Shown: positions 35,707-44,939 of the stretch, piece after piece
How positions within the stretch are numbered: position 1 is the first letter of the stretch
How the letters are laid out: each line of letters opens with the position of its first letter
Assembly: GCF_003351785.1 (NCBI RefSeq)
Contig: NZ_CP031230.1
Span: 1,426,001 to 1,490,000, forward strand
Source of the DNA: Sporosarcina sp. PTS2304
Lineage (GTDB): Bacteria > Bacillota > Bacilli > Bacillales_A > Planococcaceae
Length of the DNA: 64,000 bases
Direction: 5' to 3'
The notes under the pieces: generated by a model
What the model was told of the DNA's origin: nothing
Databases searched by the model: none
The model's input: the letters and a program-made list of their open reading frames with translations, nothing else
Position numbers and translations under genes: made by a program

Positions 35707-36518
35707 TTTTTCTTTTCCCTTCTAGCCAGTCGGTTTTTTGCCATAATAAATATAGGTTCTAGCTTACCATCTTCATAAATAAACGACAATGACGTCACGG
35801 GAACTGCACCTGTCGTGAAAAATTGCATAGCAATCTGAGCAATTACGTCATATCCTGTATCATTCCGAATATCTCCAATGATCAATACATCCTGATGCGG
35901 AACAGAAACAACCATATGACCTTCTATTTGCTGCTCCATTTCTTTCATAAACGGCTGGTTCAGCAATCGACTTGCATCATAGCCATCGTTATTATTGATA
36001 AAGTAAAATATATTATCGGATACTATATCTTTTTTATAAGATGTCGGTAAAGACTTTACTTTAAACATCGCCATTTCCTGTATCTCTTGTGCACTCATCC
36101 CAAGCTCTGTAAGCATATCCATATCAATCAGGCGATAGGTCGTTCCAAGATCAAGGGCATAAAAGATCCGCGTCTCCGCTGTATGATCTTTCGTTAAAAA
36201 CGGTTTTCCCGCCGCACTCTCTAACGGAAAAGATGTGGATCGAATGACTGGATAAATGTTTTTTTCACCGACAAATCCTTGTGCTTGCTCTTGCTCCATT
36301 GCACGGAATGTCTCCTGAATAGTATACACTACTTCATCAATAGCCAATTCTTTCTTCTGCATGAATTTCGATACAATTTCAGGCAGAGAAATTTCCATTC
36401 CTTTATGAAGTGTGTGGTGGACTATTCTTAACTTATCCGCTTTACGGTCAAATTGCCAATCAAATTTCTCGGCAGGTAATCGTTTTTTTAATTCTTCCAC
36501 AACGTCTTTTGCTTCCAT
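35703..36518 (-). CDS. ytpQ: YtpQ, DUF1444 family protein
   Basis: Length is 271 aa from the ATG at 36518 (GGGGAG site); the longer frame has no better site. It is a soluble protein of unknown function in the DUF1444 family, found next to ytpR in most bacilli. Visible blocks are [13 protein letters not shown] near the start, [10 protein letters not shown] around 90 and [11 protein letters not shown] around 125. No catalytic motif is recognised. Confidence 0.85.
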   Translation of the reverse strand: MEAKDVVEELKKRLPAEKFDWQFDRKADKLRIVHHTLHKGMEISLPEIVSKFMQKKELAIDEVVYTIQETFRAMEQEQAQGFVGEKNIYPVIRSTSFPLESAAGKPFLTKDHTAETRIFYALDLGTTYRLIDMDMLTELGMSAQEIQEMAMFKVKSLPTSYKKDIVSDNIFYFINNNDGYDASRLLNQPFMKEMEQQIEGHMVVSVPHQDVLIIGDIRNDTGYDVIAQIAMQFFTTGAVPVTSLSFIYEDGKLEPIFIMAKNRLARREKKK

Positions 36519-36554
36519 TTTCGTACTCCCCTTCCGCACTATTGACTGACAACC

Positions 36555-37073
36555 TTATTTATCGTCTTGCTCAACAGAACGAGCGATCTCCATCATTTTC
36601 TCTAAATATGTTGTAATGTTTTTTTCATCAGTTACTGTTGCGATTTTCGCTCCGCCTGCATCTGCGATTAGCTCTACTAAGTTTTCACTTTTTTGTATGA
36701 CAGCTACAAAACCGAATGCTTCATCTTTAGTAAATGTTTGTGAACCGATTAGTTGTTCAGGTTCGTCAGAAAGTAGTTTATCATAGTAGACACGACTATC
36801 ATTTTGTTCATTTGGGTTCACAGTTACATAAAATGAATCATCTTTTTTAGTCAATACAATTGTTTGAGATGTTGACTCTTCATCTACTTTCATTGTAGGT
36901 GGTTTATAAAAAGCTATGTCTCCGACTGTATGGTTCGTGTTTTTAGCATTTGATTCAAATGCCTTTTTTGCCGCTACGAAAGCATCATCCGTCCGAAATT
37001 CAACTTTCTGATTACAGCCGACAAGCACGACAGCCAGCAACACTAGCAAGAAAACCTTTCCTTTTCGGAACAT
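36555..37073 (-). CDS. Putative lipoprotein of unknown function
   Basis: Length is 172 aa with a type II signal peptide: positive start (MFRKGK), hydrophobic core and lipobox LVGC with the lipid-accepting cysteine at about residue 20. The mature part is acidic, with no family I recognise; the ATVTDEKNITTYLEKMM stretch near the C-terminus may be helical. The ATG at 37073 has GGGGGAG. It lies between the DUF84 gene and ytpQ in the same direction, in the spot where B. subtilis has the unrelated thioredoxin-like ytpP. Confidence 0.75.
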   Translation of the reverse strand: MFRKGKVFLLVLLAVVLVGCNQKVEFRTDDAFVAAKKAFESNAKNTNHTVGDIAFYKPPTMKVDEESTSQTIVLTKKDDSFYVTVNPNEQNDSRVYYDKLLSDEPEQLIGSQTFTKDEAFGFVAVIQKSENLVELIADAGGAKIATVTDEKNITTYLEKMMEIARSVEQDDK

Positions 37074-37149
37074 ATAGGCTCCCCCCTTCTCTACTGCCAC
37101 GTTTTTCTACCAGTCCTATTCTAATAGTACGACAGCGCTATTGCAATTG

Positions 37150-37671
37150 TCAGCTACAGGGTGATACCTGGTAGAGAAATTGCCCGATTAACAGCTTCAT
37201 AATATGTTCGAATAATTCATCCCGGGGAATCATTTGAGCAGTCAGCATTCCGATAGCTCCTTCAGACATCCGTATATTTTGCTTATTGAAATATTGATCC
37301 ACTGCGTCGCCTAATTCTCTACCATTACAAATGTCCATCGCTAACGTTTCAGGTAAAGGAATCTGTGCGCCCGCCGCTGTGAAAATTTTCGCATTAGGCG
37401 TCACTAACGCTCCCCAATTACATAAGTACATAGTGTTCTCTATCATTCGCACTCCACCTTCGAGTCCGACACCATATGTATCCCTTAGACTGCTCGCTGC
37501 TATTGCCCGATTGATCGCACCCTGTCGCGTTTCTTCATCGCTCATCGGCTGCGCACTAACGCCTGAAGGAACCGTTGCCGAAGAAACTGTACTATCAACT
37601 ACATAGCGTTCAATTGTATGAGCAACCGCACGCAGTTTCGCTTGATTTTCTGAACCTAATACAAATTCCAT
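37150..37671 (-). CDS. DUF84 family inosine/xanthosine triphosphatase-like protein
   Basis: Length is 173 aa, resembling the YjjX/DUF84 family of non-canonical purine NTP phosphatases. It opens with GSENQAKLRAV (nucleotide loop) and has SDEETRQGAINRA, GVGLEGGV and an EGAIGMLT C-terminal block. Likely role: removal of inosine or xanthosine triphosphate from the nucleotide pool (inference from family). It follows the M42 peptidase gene by 28 nt on the same strand. Confidence 0.8.
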   Translation of the reverse strand: MEFVLGSENQAKLRAVAHTIERYVVDSTVSSATVPSGVSAQPMSDEETRQGAINRAIAASSLRDTYGVGLEGGVRMIENTMYLCNWGALVTPNAKIFTAAGAQIPLPETLAMDICNGRELGDAVDQYFNKQNIRMSEGAIGMLTAQMIPRDELFEHIMKLLIGQFLYQVSPCS

Positions 37672-37699
37672 TCAGCAACCTCTTTTCTCCTGTTGCAGA

Positions 37700-38773
37700 T
37701 TAGCAATTTTGTTTAATCGTCTCCACCGTTGTTTTATCACAAGCTTTTACTAAATGTACAATCATCTCTTTCGCTGCTGCATAATCGTCCGTGTGAATGA
37801 TAGAAGCTGCTGTATGAATATAGCGGGAACAAATACCGATGACCGCACTTGGAACACCTTCATTCGCTACATGCACTTGACCCGCATCTGTGCCTCCTTG
37901 AGAGACAAAATATTGATAAGGTATATTATGCGTTTCAGCCATATCTAAGATAAACTCTCGCATACCACGGTGTGTCACCATGGAACGATCCATAATGCGA
38001 AGCAATGTTCCTTGACCTAACTGACCAAATTCTTTTTTGTTCCCACTTGCATCGTTCGCTGGACTTGCATCTAGCGCAAAGAAAAGGTCTGGATCAAGCA
38101 TTCTCGCTGCAGTTTGTGCACCCCGCAAGCCTACTTCTTCCATAACTGTTGCACCAGAATAAAGCGTGTTTGGTAACTTTTCATTTTTTAGCTCTTTCAA
38201 TAATTCAATTGCTAAACCGCACCCGTACCGATTATCCCAAGCTTTCGCCATAATTTTCTTCGGGTTTGCCATTGGAGTAAATGGACAGATTGGAAGGATT
38301 TGCTGGCCCGGAACAATTCCAAAACTTTCAGCATCCGCTTTATCATCCGCACCTACGTCAATCAGCATGTTTTTAATGTCCATTGGTTTTGCGCGTTCTG
38401 CATCACTGAGCAAGTGTGGCGGTATAGAACCAATAACACCTAATACAATGTTAGTCTCTGTAATAATCTGCACACGTTGTGCAAGCAATACTTGGTTCCA
38501 CCAACCTCCTAACGGTTGAAATCGCAACATTCCATTATCTGTAATGCCAGTTACCATAAAACCAACTTCGTCCATGTGGCCCGCTACCATAATCTTCGGC
38601 TGATCCTTTTCACCGTGGCGTATGCCAAATACTCCACCTAAGCCATCTTGTATGATTTCATCTGAGTTTTGCGCTAATTGCTCCCGCATAAAAGCCCTGA
38701 CACGATATTCATTGCCCGATGCACCTGGCAGTTCAGTCAACGTGCGAAATAATTCCAATGTTTCTTTTTCCAT
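37700..38773 (-). CDS. M42 family metallo-aminopeptidase, YtoP-like
   Basis: Length is 357 aa. It is a two-metal cytoplasmic aminopeptidase of the FrvX/YtoP group (sometimes annotated as endoglucanase). Metal ligands are visible in [33 protein letters not shown] and the C-terminal histidine in [12 protein letters not shown]. It heads an apparent operon with DUF84, lipoprotein, ytpQ and ytpR. Confidence 0.9.
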   Translation of the reverse strand: MEKETLELFRTLTELPGASGNEYRVRAFMREQLAQNSDEIIQDGLGGVFGIRHGEKDQPKIMVAGHMDEVGFMVTGITDNGMLRFQPLGGWWNQVLLAQRVQIITETNIVLGVIGSIPPHLLSDAERAKPMDIKNMLIDVGADDKADAESFGIVPGQQILPICPFTPMANPKKIMAKAWDNRYGCGLAIELLKELKNEKLPNTLYSGATVMEEVGLRGAQTAARMLDPDLFFALDASPANDASGNKKEFGQLGQGTLLRIMDRSMVTHRGMREFILDMAETHNIPYQYFVSQGGTDAGQVHVANEGVPSAVIGICSRYIHTAASIIHTDDYAAAKEMIVHLVKACDKTTVETIKQNC

Positions 38774-38977
38774 ACAAATCCCTCACTTTTTTTACTGTCT
38801 TCTGCTATTATATCGAGATGCTAAACATATGAACACTAATTAGTTCATTGAACGCTTTAATAGGCAGTTTTGCTTGCTGATTAAAAATAGGTTTTACGGA
38901 AAGACATATGAATCGCAATGCTCTTTTAATATATGGTACACTAGAAGAAATGATTTTCGAAGGAGCTGCAATTAACT

Positions 38978-39292
38978 ATGAGATTAAAAGAATTTTTAGC
39001 TGGAATTTTAACTGGGGTTGCTGCAGGAGTAATTGTAAATGAAGCATTCAACAAATTTAATGAAGAAGTTCCTGCAGACAGCGTACTAAAAAAAGTAAAA
39101 GATGCATTTAAAGAAGAAGGCCCGATCGACGGTTCATGGATTGTTATGAAGCCGGAACCTTACACAAATCATGTAATTTCAATGGATGTGTATCGTGGCG
39201 GTGTTTCTCGTATGAAAGATGGTAAATTGGAGCAATACGAATTTGCTGCAGATTCAAAAACAGGCACAGTTGTAGAGTTAATTCGTCAATAA
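38978..39292 (+). CDS. YtzB-like small exported or membrane protein (PepSY-like)
   Basis: Length is 104 aa. The N-terminus (LKEFLAGILTGVAAGVIV) is hydrophobic and could anchor or export it. The rest resembles the PepSY-like YtzB of B. subtilis, which also lies between ytoP and ytnP. The PIDGSWIVMKPEPY segment is the best-conserved block I recognise. Function unknown. AAGGAG precedes the ATG. Confidence 0.75.
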   Translation: MRLKEFLAGILTGVAAGVIVNEAFNKFNEEVPADSVLKKVKDAFKEEGPIDGSWIVMKPEPYTNHVISMDVYRGGVSRMKDGKLEQYEFAADSKTGTVVELIRQ

Positions 39293-39312
39293 GTTAGTAA
39301 GCAAACGACAGA

Positions 39313-39359
39313 GCGGTATGGAAAGTCTGTAACATTTGACTTTCCGTACCGCATTTTTT
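39313..39359 (+). terminator. ytzB terminator
   Basis: GCGGTATGGAAAGTC pairing with GACTTTCCGTACCGC (one mismatch), followed by TTTTTT. The remaining 39360-39500 shows nothing further. Confidence 0.9.
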
Positions 39360-39500
39360 GTGAAAACAAACCGCTTTTTCTTTTCAAAAGATTATTCTCC
39401 AAAAAGAAAGGAACGTCAATCCTCAATTGAATTGCGTCCCATTTGCTATCCATGTAGATATCTTTCATTTTATAAAAGGGTAATCCGTATACAGCTTTTT

Positions 39501-40346
39501 TTACCGAGTACGCTCTAGACTGTCTACTATAGTTTTACCGTCTTCACTGAACTTCACCATGCGATAAAATGCGTCATGATAGAAAATAAAGCCATAATGG
39601 TTTGGCAGGGCTTCTTTCATAATACGTTCTTTTGCAAAAATAGAGTCCATCGGGTAGTCATCATAAGCAAGTACCCATAGTGGGTTAGTGTGAGCATGCG
39701 TCGGCATAATATCCGCCATATGGATTAACGTCTCACCTTCTTGATCTAATGTGATGACGCAATGTCCGTCACTATGTCCGCCCGTATGAATCATTTTCAC
39801 ACCCGGCATAATCTCAAGCTCATCTTCGAATGTTTTCACTTGCTCTTGAATAGGCTCCCAGTTTTCTTTCCAGTACGTATTACGTGAGCGAATATTCGGC
39901 TCGCGCATCTCATCCCACTCTACTTTTGATGTATAAATAGTTGCATTCGGGAATACACTTACGAGCTGATCACCTTCCCACTGAGTTAAACCAGCTGCAT
40001 GATCATTATGTAGATGAGACATTAAAACGATGTCTATATCATTTGTTGTAAGACCAAGTTTTTCTAAACTTTCCTCTACTCGCGTTTCTGCACGGACTCC
40101 TAAATTACGTTTTTTCTTTTCATCTAACTTACCTTTACCTATCCCTGAATCAATAAGTAAGTTCTTGCCTGCATATTGTATAAGAATCGGATCTGTTCGC
40201 AATTCAATCAAGTTATTTTCATCCGGCTCATATCTTCTTGACCACAAAGCTTTCGGTACAACACCAAACATTGTACCTCCATCTAAATAGTTTACTCCCC
40301 CATCAAGCCATGTTAATTTCATTTCGTGAAATGTTAATTGATCCAT
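39501..40346 (-). CDS. ytnP: MBL-fold lactonase YtnP
   Basis: Length is 281 aa. Metallo-beta-lactamase fold hydrolase of the AHL lactonase group. The metal site [11 protein letters not shown] (HxHxDH) is followed by HTGGHSDGH and a later aspartate in HMADIMPTH. YtnP of B. subtilis hydrolyses N-acyl homoserine lactones and interferes with neighbours' quorum sensing; the substrate here is inferred. A cre-like site lies about 115 nt upstream. Confidence 0.88.
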   Translation of the reverse strand: MDQLTFHEMKLTWLDGGVNYLDGGTMFGVVPKALWSRRYEPDENNLIELRTDPILIQYAGKNLLIDSGIGKGKLDEKKKRNLGVRAETRVEESLEKLGLTTNDIDIVLMSHLHNDHAAGLTQWEGDQLVSVFPNATIYTSKVEWDEMREPNIRSRNTYWKENWEPIQEQVKTFEDELEIMPGVKMIHTGGHSDGHCVITLDQEGETLIHMADIMPTHAHTNPLWVLAYDDYPMDSIFAKERIMKEALPNHYGFIFYHDAFYRMVKFSEDGKTIVDSLERTR

Positions 40347-40459
40347 ACTATTTCCTCCCTACATATCTAGTTTACAGCCAATCCACAAAAGTAAATTGGT
40401 CAAGTATAAGCACAAAAACTATTTAAGTAATGTGTTAGTAAATAATTATACACGGAAAC

Positions 40460-40473
40460 TGGTAGCGCTTACA
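40460..40473 (-). promoter_or_regulatory. Candidate CcpA cre site before ytnP
   Basis: The minus strand reads TGTAAGCGCTACCA, a full match to TGNAANCGNWNNCA. It lies about 115 nt upstream of the ytnP start. Confidence 0.55.
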
Positions 40474-40487
40474 AATATTTCACTTTA

Positions 40488-40524
40488 AGACCTATTCCTC
40501 TGAACTCTTCTAAGGAATAGGTCT
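40488..40524 (-). terminator. Hairpin, probably the trmB operon terminator
   Basis: 12-bp perfect arms AGACCTATTCCT / AGGAATAGGTCT, then TTAAAGTG on the minus strand. It lies behind repeat copy C as seen from trmB, so the repeat separates gene and terminator. Confidence 0.5.
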
Positions 40525-40540
40525 GTTAAAATAATATAGT

Positions 40541-41107
40541 ATGCCTGGTGATTAACCATAGTATATGTAATTCATTTGTTCATTTAAAAGATAGTTTGGT
40601 GACAGATATAAACGGGCGACTTTGGTGATAGGATGGAGTGACACTGAATTGGAATATCTTGTGGCTTGCACTTCCAGCCGATACGCTTTCTGGAGTAGAC
40701 GCGGCGGATCGAGAGCGTTGCGAGTTACGCCTGTCAATGCAAAAATATACCCCTTCTCGCTGCGCTCCACTCGCAAAAGCCGTACTTTGTTTAGGCAAGA
40801 CAATTTGATAGATATCGGCAAACTGTACAGGAAAAGTCACTCACCCTACTCCACTTTCTGGACGAACACCAACTGACTTGCCGACAAAAACTCAAAGATT
40901 CTCCCGGAAGAACCGGCGACTCCTGGGGATCTGGATGACGGGCGTAATCGCCAACGCACTTCTGGCAAGTCCACCGCAACCCCTTAGGAAAGCGTCCGGT
41001 TTCTCTCGGGAGAATCCTAACGAGTAAACTATCTCTACAAATACTTGTCAAAAGCAACTCATTTCTCAAAAGACCATTTCTTTGTATGGATAATCAACAG
41101 GCTTGAT
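40541..41107 (+). repeat. Dispersed intergenic repeat, family 1, copy C (longest)
   Basis: A 567-bp copy of the element at 13296 and 16147. The left end is ATGCCTGGTGATTAACC and the right end TAATCAACAGGCTTGAT. It shares the GCTTGCACTTCCAGCCGATA core and the GGAAAGCGTCCGGTTTCTC segment. The extra length lies in the middle (40720-40930) and includes a second GAttctcccgg-type segment. Open frames inside are not credible genes. It begins 8 nt after the trmB stop codon. Confidence 0.8.
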
Positions 41108-41115
41108 AATATAGT

Positions 41116-41763
41116 TTAGTTATTTTGGAAACTCGCTTCCAATCGGTAAATAGGTTGTCCTTTGCTAGAAAACTTTTCTTCATATTCGGTTAAAATATTG
41201 TCCTCAGGCATATTAGCATGCAAGTCTAAAGAAACTGACTGTAATTTCATGCCATAGTTTGTAAGTGAGACTAAAGAATATTCAAAAAGTGAACGATTAT
41301 CTGTTTTAAAATGGATCTCTCCACCCGATTTTAACACGTCTCTATATTTCTTTAAAAATCTTTCGTGAGTCAATCTACGTTTTTCATGGCGGACTTTTGG
41401 CCAAGGATCGGAAAAGTTCAAATATACTCGGTCAATTTCTGCTTTGTCAAAAACAGACTCCAATTCCTCTCCGTTAAAACGCAACAGTCGGAGATTAGCC
41501 GGCTTTTCATTTTCGATTGCTTTTTCCAAAGCGGAAACTATCACATTATCGAAGTGTTCGATACCAATGTAGTTCACAGTTGGATTGGCAAGTGCCATTC
41601 CGATAACAAATTGACCTTTACCAGTGCCCACTTCAATATGGATCGGTGCATCATTTCCAAACTCTTCCGCCCAGCGACCTTTTTTACTTTCAGGTTCCAT
41701 GATCAATACATCTGGATGTTCTGCCATAAAATCCTTTGCCCATGGTTTATTTCGTAAACGCAT
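41116..41763 (-). CDS. trmB: tRNA (guanine-N7)-methyltransferase TrmB
   Basis: Makes m7G46 in tRNA using SAM. The 215-aa Rossmann methyltransferase has [12 protein letters not shown] (SAM loop), IGIEHFDNV and the catalytic [15 protein letters not shown] block typical of TrmB. It is the last gene of a dat/NERD-like/trmB unit, 33 nt behind its neighbour. Confidence 0.96.
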   Translation of the reverse strand: MRLRNKPWAKDFMAEHPDVLIMEPESKKGRWAEEFGNDAPIHIEVGTGKGQFVIGMALANPTVNYIGIEHFDNVIVSALEKAIENEKPANLRLLRFNGEELESVFDKAEIDRVYLNFSDPWPKVRHEKRRLTHERFLKKYRDVLKSGGEIHFKTDNRSLFEYSLVSLTNYGMKLQSVSLDLHANMPEDNILTEYEEKFSSKGQPIYRLEASFQNN

Positions 41764-41796
41764 TATTCGTACACTCTCTCTTTATATAAAATATTT

Positions 41797-42747
41797 TTAT
41801 TCACTAATAGGTTCTTCTGTATCAAACAACCGACTCATTGCTGTTGTTTGTGTATGATCTAAAATAGCTTGCGCCGCTTTGAATTGTGTATGTTTCATCG
41901 GGCTCGGATTGCTACTCAGTTTTGCCAGCCAATCAAGATAATTCTTTTTATCAATAGTAGTAATCTCATAAGGCGTGCCTGGATAATCTATATAGCCATT
42001 TCGTGAAATAATTAACTTTTTTATTGGCATATCTACTTTTTTAGCTCTAAAAAAGGAGTGGACTACTTTTTCCATTCGACTCAGCGCAATCGTAGGATTA
42101 AGGACTTTCACTTCTTCTTCACCAAACTTTTTAAGCCAAAACCGATCACTACTTCCAATGTACGCTGCCATTCGCTCATCTTCAAGTACAGTTATGCAAT
42201 AGCATGTAGTGGGCGAAAGAAGTATGATATCCAATTCTACCGGCGCTTTATTCACTTTAACGATTGGGTAATAAAACAGTAAAAAGCTATCTGGTAATCG
42301 CAGCGTCAATTGCTTTAATAGTGTATCCGAAAAGAATTTAGCATCGATCCGTGATCGATCATACAATGTGGAACTCGCCCACTTTAATTGAAACTGAAAT
42401 AATTGATCGGTATATGCTTTTTTTAATTGCTCTATATTTGCATGACTTCCAGTGAGCGATGCTTCAAAGCCTAATTCTTCTTCCACTTCTCCATCATCTG
42501 TTGCTGACTCTTCTTGTAGTTTGGGTTTACGCCATTTATTAAAAAACATAGAAAACCATTTATTTGGTTCTTTTACATTCTCGGGCATCATCGCTGTTTG
42601 TTCAGCGTACAAATCAAAACCGTGCTCCCATTGGTTTTTCACACGTTTCCATTGATATCGTTTTAAACGGATGAATTGTGTAGGATATCGTGTTAAATCG
42701 TTCTCATACCTTGAAATATAATCAACTAGCTTAACTAGCTGAGCCAT
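41797..42747 (-). CDS. NERD-domain-like protein of unknown function
   Basis: Length is 316 aa from the ATG at 42747 (GAGGAAAGAG site). The middle (about 155-235) resembles the nuclease-related NERD domain: VELDIILLSPTTCYCITV then FWLKKFGEEEV. The usual E-x-K of active members appears to be replaced by VLED. N-terminal residues 60-90 are low-complexity and acidic. It overlaps the end of dat by 17 nt, so the two are co-transcribed. Function unknown; an inactive or binding-only nuclease fold is inference. Confidence 0.6.
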   Translation of the reverse strand: MAQLVKLVDYISRYENDLTRYPTQFIRLKRYQWKRVKNQWEHGFDLYAEQTAMMPENVKEPNKWFSMFFNKWRKPKLQEESATDDGEVEEELGFEASLTGSHANIEQLKKAYTDQLFQFQLKWASSTLYDRSRIDAKFFSDTLLKQLTLRLPDSFLLFYYPIVKVNKAPVELDIILLSPTTCYCITVLEDERMAAYIGSSDRFWLKKFGEEEVKVLNPTIALSRMEKVVHSFFRAKKVDMPIKKLIISRNGYIDYPGTPYEITTIDKKNYLDWLAKLSSNPSPMKHTQFKAAQAILDHTQTTAMSRLFDTEEPISE

Positions 42748-43618
42748 TTGAAACTCTTTCCTCAGCATGACCGACAGCTATTGGCATTGGAAGCTGACGG
42801 CTAAATGCACTTTGTAACTTCCTAGTAAGAAGTCCCGGGACACCATTTCCTATTTGCTTTCCATCAAGTGTGATGACAGGTGTAATTTCAGAATTTGTTG
42901 ACGTGAAGAAAAATTCATCCATTACTAACGCTTCCTCTAAAGTAAATGCTTGTTCTACTACCGGTATATCCAAGTCTCTTGCTAACTGCAGAACGACACG
43001 ACGCGTAATACCATTTAATATAAAATTGTTCGCTGGGTGCGTATATAATACACCTTCTTTGATACCAAATGCATTGGAAGAAGAACCTTCACGAACGACT
43101 CCGTCACGTACAAATAAAGCTTCTTGGCAATCTGATTCAAATGCTTCTTGCTTCGCTAGAACATTTCCTAATAAATTCAAACTTTTAATGTCACAGCGAA
43201 GCCAGCGCATATCATCCACAGATTTCATTGCTGCACCCATTTCGAACTGCTCAATAGGTCTAGGATTATTGACTGCATAACCAATGACGACTGGCTCTAC
43301 ATCACTTCCAGGAAACTGATGTGCACGAGGCGCAACACCACGAGTTACTTGCAAATATACATGACCAATAGTTAATTGATTTGCTTCGACTAATTGCTTT
43401 GATAGGTCTTTGAGCTGTTCTATTGTATAAGATAATGGAATGCGGATTTTCTCAGCACTTTCGAGTAATCTTTCTAAATGTTCCTCCACGGTATAAAGCG
43501 CGCCATCGTATACTTTAATCACTTCATAGACACCATCTCCAAAAACATAACCACGATCATTCACCGATACATTCATTTGCTGTTCATCTAGGTATTCTCC
43601 ATTTTTAAAATAGATCAT
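42731..43618 (-). CDS. dat: D-amino-acid aminotransferase (D-alanine transaminase)
   Basis: Class IV PLP aminotransferase interconverting D-alanine and D-glutamate, feeding cell-wall precursors. The 295-aa sequence opens IYFKNGEYLDEQ and contains the PLP lysine in RWLRCDIKSLNLL and the EGSSSNAFGI block, both typical of DAAT rather than IlvE. The ATG at 43618 follows GAGGTGA; 24 more open codons are unsupported. It is about 13 residues longer than usual at the C-terminus, where its frame overlaps the next gene. Confidence 0.9.
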   Translation of the reverse strand: MIYFKNGEYLDEQQMNVSVNDRGYVFGDGVYEVIKVYDGALYTVEEHLERLLESAEKIRIPLSYTIEQLKDLSKQLVEANQLTIGHVYLQVTRGVAPRAHQFPGSDVEPVVIGYAVNNPRPIEQFEMGAAMKSVDDMRWLRCDIKSLNLLGNVLAKQEAFESDCQEALFVRDGVVREGSSSNAFGIKEGVLYTHPANNFILNGITRRVVLQLARDLDIPVVEQAFTLEEALVMDEFFFTSTNSEITPVITLDGKQIGNGVPGLLTRKLQSAFSRQLPMPIAVGHAEERVSNGSAS

Positions 43619-43792
43619 ACATCCGTCACCTCTTCTATTATGAAACTTATAGCAGTTTGTCCTGCCTGTTTCCTCTATCTCTATTTTCACATGTTTAAAC
43701 GATAAAATAAAGCAAAACTATTTTTTCATTGGGTATTTCAGAGTAAAGCGAAAATATGTGCGATTTATCTAAAAATAAGTTATACTAATATT

Positions 43793-43820
43793 GTCAGAAT
43801 AATTAACTCTTTATTCCGAC
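43793..43820 (+). promoter_or_regulatory. Inverted repeat at the ytzE promoter
   Basis: GTCAGAATAA and TTATTCCGAC (9 of 10 paired) are separated by 8 nt, starting 6 nt after a TATACT at 43781-43786. Its position around the transcription start would suit an operator, possibly for YtzE itself (inference). Confidence 0.4.
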
Positions 43821-43931
43821 ATACCTTATTTATAAGGGGCTATCTAGGAAAGATAAGGTCAGAGAATAACCCAGCAGTCTTCTTTTGCAATGTTGGTGTC
43901 AAAATATGAAGATGAAGGAGTGGTTTCTTCG

Positions 43932-44153
43932 ATGAACCCAGCTACCGATCGCATGTTAATTCGTATCAAAGATGTCTATCTGTTCATTCGGGATAACGGT
44001 AAGGTAACAACAGAGGATATTGCGGAGGAATTTAATATTTCTCCAAGAACTGCTCAACGTGACCTGAACGTTCTGGAGTACAATGAATTGATCAAGAACT
44101 CAGTCCGCGGCGAATGGACGACGACTTCCAAGAAAGTGAAATTATCTTCCTGA
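43932..44153 (+). CDS. ytzE: YtzE, small DeoR-type HTH regulator
   Basis: Length is 73 aa. It contains only the DeoR-type winged helix-turn-helix: RIKDVYLFIRDNGKVTTEDI, then the recognition helix SPRTAQRDLNVLEYN, with no effector domain. It matches YtzE of B. subtilis, also next to ytzG and ytgP. The ATG at 43932 has AAGGAG 11 nt upstream; earlier in-frame starts are less likely. Targets unknown. Confidence 0.88.
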   Translation: MNPATDRMLIRIKDVYLFIRDNGKVTTEDIAEEFNISPRTAQRDLNVLEYNELIKNSVRGEWTTTSKKVKLSS

Positions 44154-44183
44154 CTATGCTTCTTATATATAAGTGTATAAAGT

Positions 44184-44215
44184 AAAAAGGCTGACGCTTT
44201 TGCATCAGCCTTTTT
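44184..44215 (-). terminator. Bidirectional terminator, ytzE / rsuA-like gene
   Basis: AAAAAGGCTGA pairing with TCAGCCTTTTT; it overlaps the stop of the minus-strand pseudouridine synthase gene. Confidence 0.85.
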
Positions 44216-44936
44216 GTTTAGAACTGTTTACTTTCACAAGCATTTGTAATTCCTCTACTGTCAGTTCCCGATATTCTCCCATCGGCAACTCCTCATCTAA
44301 TACAAGTGGTCCCATCGTTACACGTTTCAAATAGATTACTTTCTTTCCTACTGCTTCAAACATCCTCTTCACTTGATGAAATTTTCCTTCTGTAATTGTT
44401 AGTTCGATTTCTGAAATTTCATCTGAATGTAAGATAGTTAACATACCCGGCTTTGTTTCATAACCATCATCAAGAATTACACCGCCTGCAAAAGCTTCTG
44501 CATCTTCTTGCGTTACATGTCCTGCTACTTTTGCAAAATACGTTTTGGGCACTTCTTTTTTTGGTGACAATAAATTATGCGCGAGCTTTCCATCATTCGT
44601 CAAAAGCAATAATCCTTCCGTATCTTTATCCAACCGTCCAACAGGGAATGGCTCGAAATGACGTTCTTCATTTCTGAGCAAGTCCACTACCGTACGATCT
44701 CTAGTATCCTCTGTTGCTGATAGTACACCGGGTGGTTTATGCATCATCAAATAAATAAATTCTCTATAAATGACTTCTTCACCTAATAAAGAAATTGCAT
44801 CGGATTCTGAATCCACGTGTTGTGCCGGATCTTTGACCACAGTCCCATTTACACGGATCATACCTTTTTTCAATAACTGCCGAACTTCTTTCCGGGAACC
44901 GTAGCCGGTATTGGACAATAATTTATCAAGTCTCAT
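44205..44936 (-). CDS. RsuA/RluB-type rRNA pseudouridine synthase (YtzG)
   Basis: Length is 243 aa. An N-terminal S4 domain (1-60, RLDKLLSNTGYGSRKEVRQL) precedes the synthase domain with the catalytic aspartate in GRLDKDTEGLLLL and a KFHQVKRMFEAVG block. It probably modifies 16S rRNA like RsuA. It follows the flippase gene by 3 nt, so the two form an operon as in B. subtilis ytgP-ytzG. Confidence 0.9.
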   Translation of the reverse strand: MRLDKLLSNTGYGSRKEVRQLLKKGMIRVNGTVVKDPAQHVDSESDAISLLGEEVIYREFIYLMMHKPPGVLSATEDTRDRTVVDLLRNEERHFEPFPVGRLDKDTEGLLLLTNDGKLAHNLLSPKKEVPKTYFAKVAGHVTQEDAEAFAGGVILDDGYETKPGMLTILHSDEISEIELTITEGKFHQVKRMFEAVGKKVIYLKRVTMGPLVLDEELPMGEYRELTVEELQMLVKVNSSKQKG

Positions 44937-44939
44937 TTC

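Noticed and set aside
40552..41069. Overlapping open frames on both strands in repeat copy C
   Set aside because: Not conserved in A or B and without ribosome sites; explained by the GC-rich repeat.
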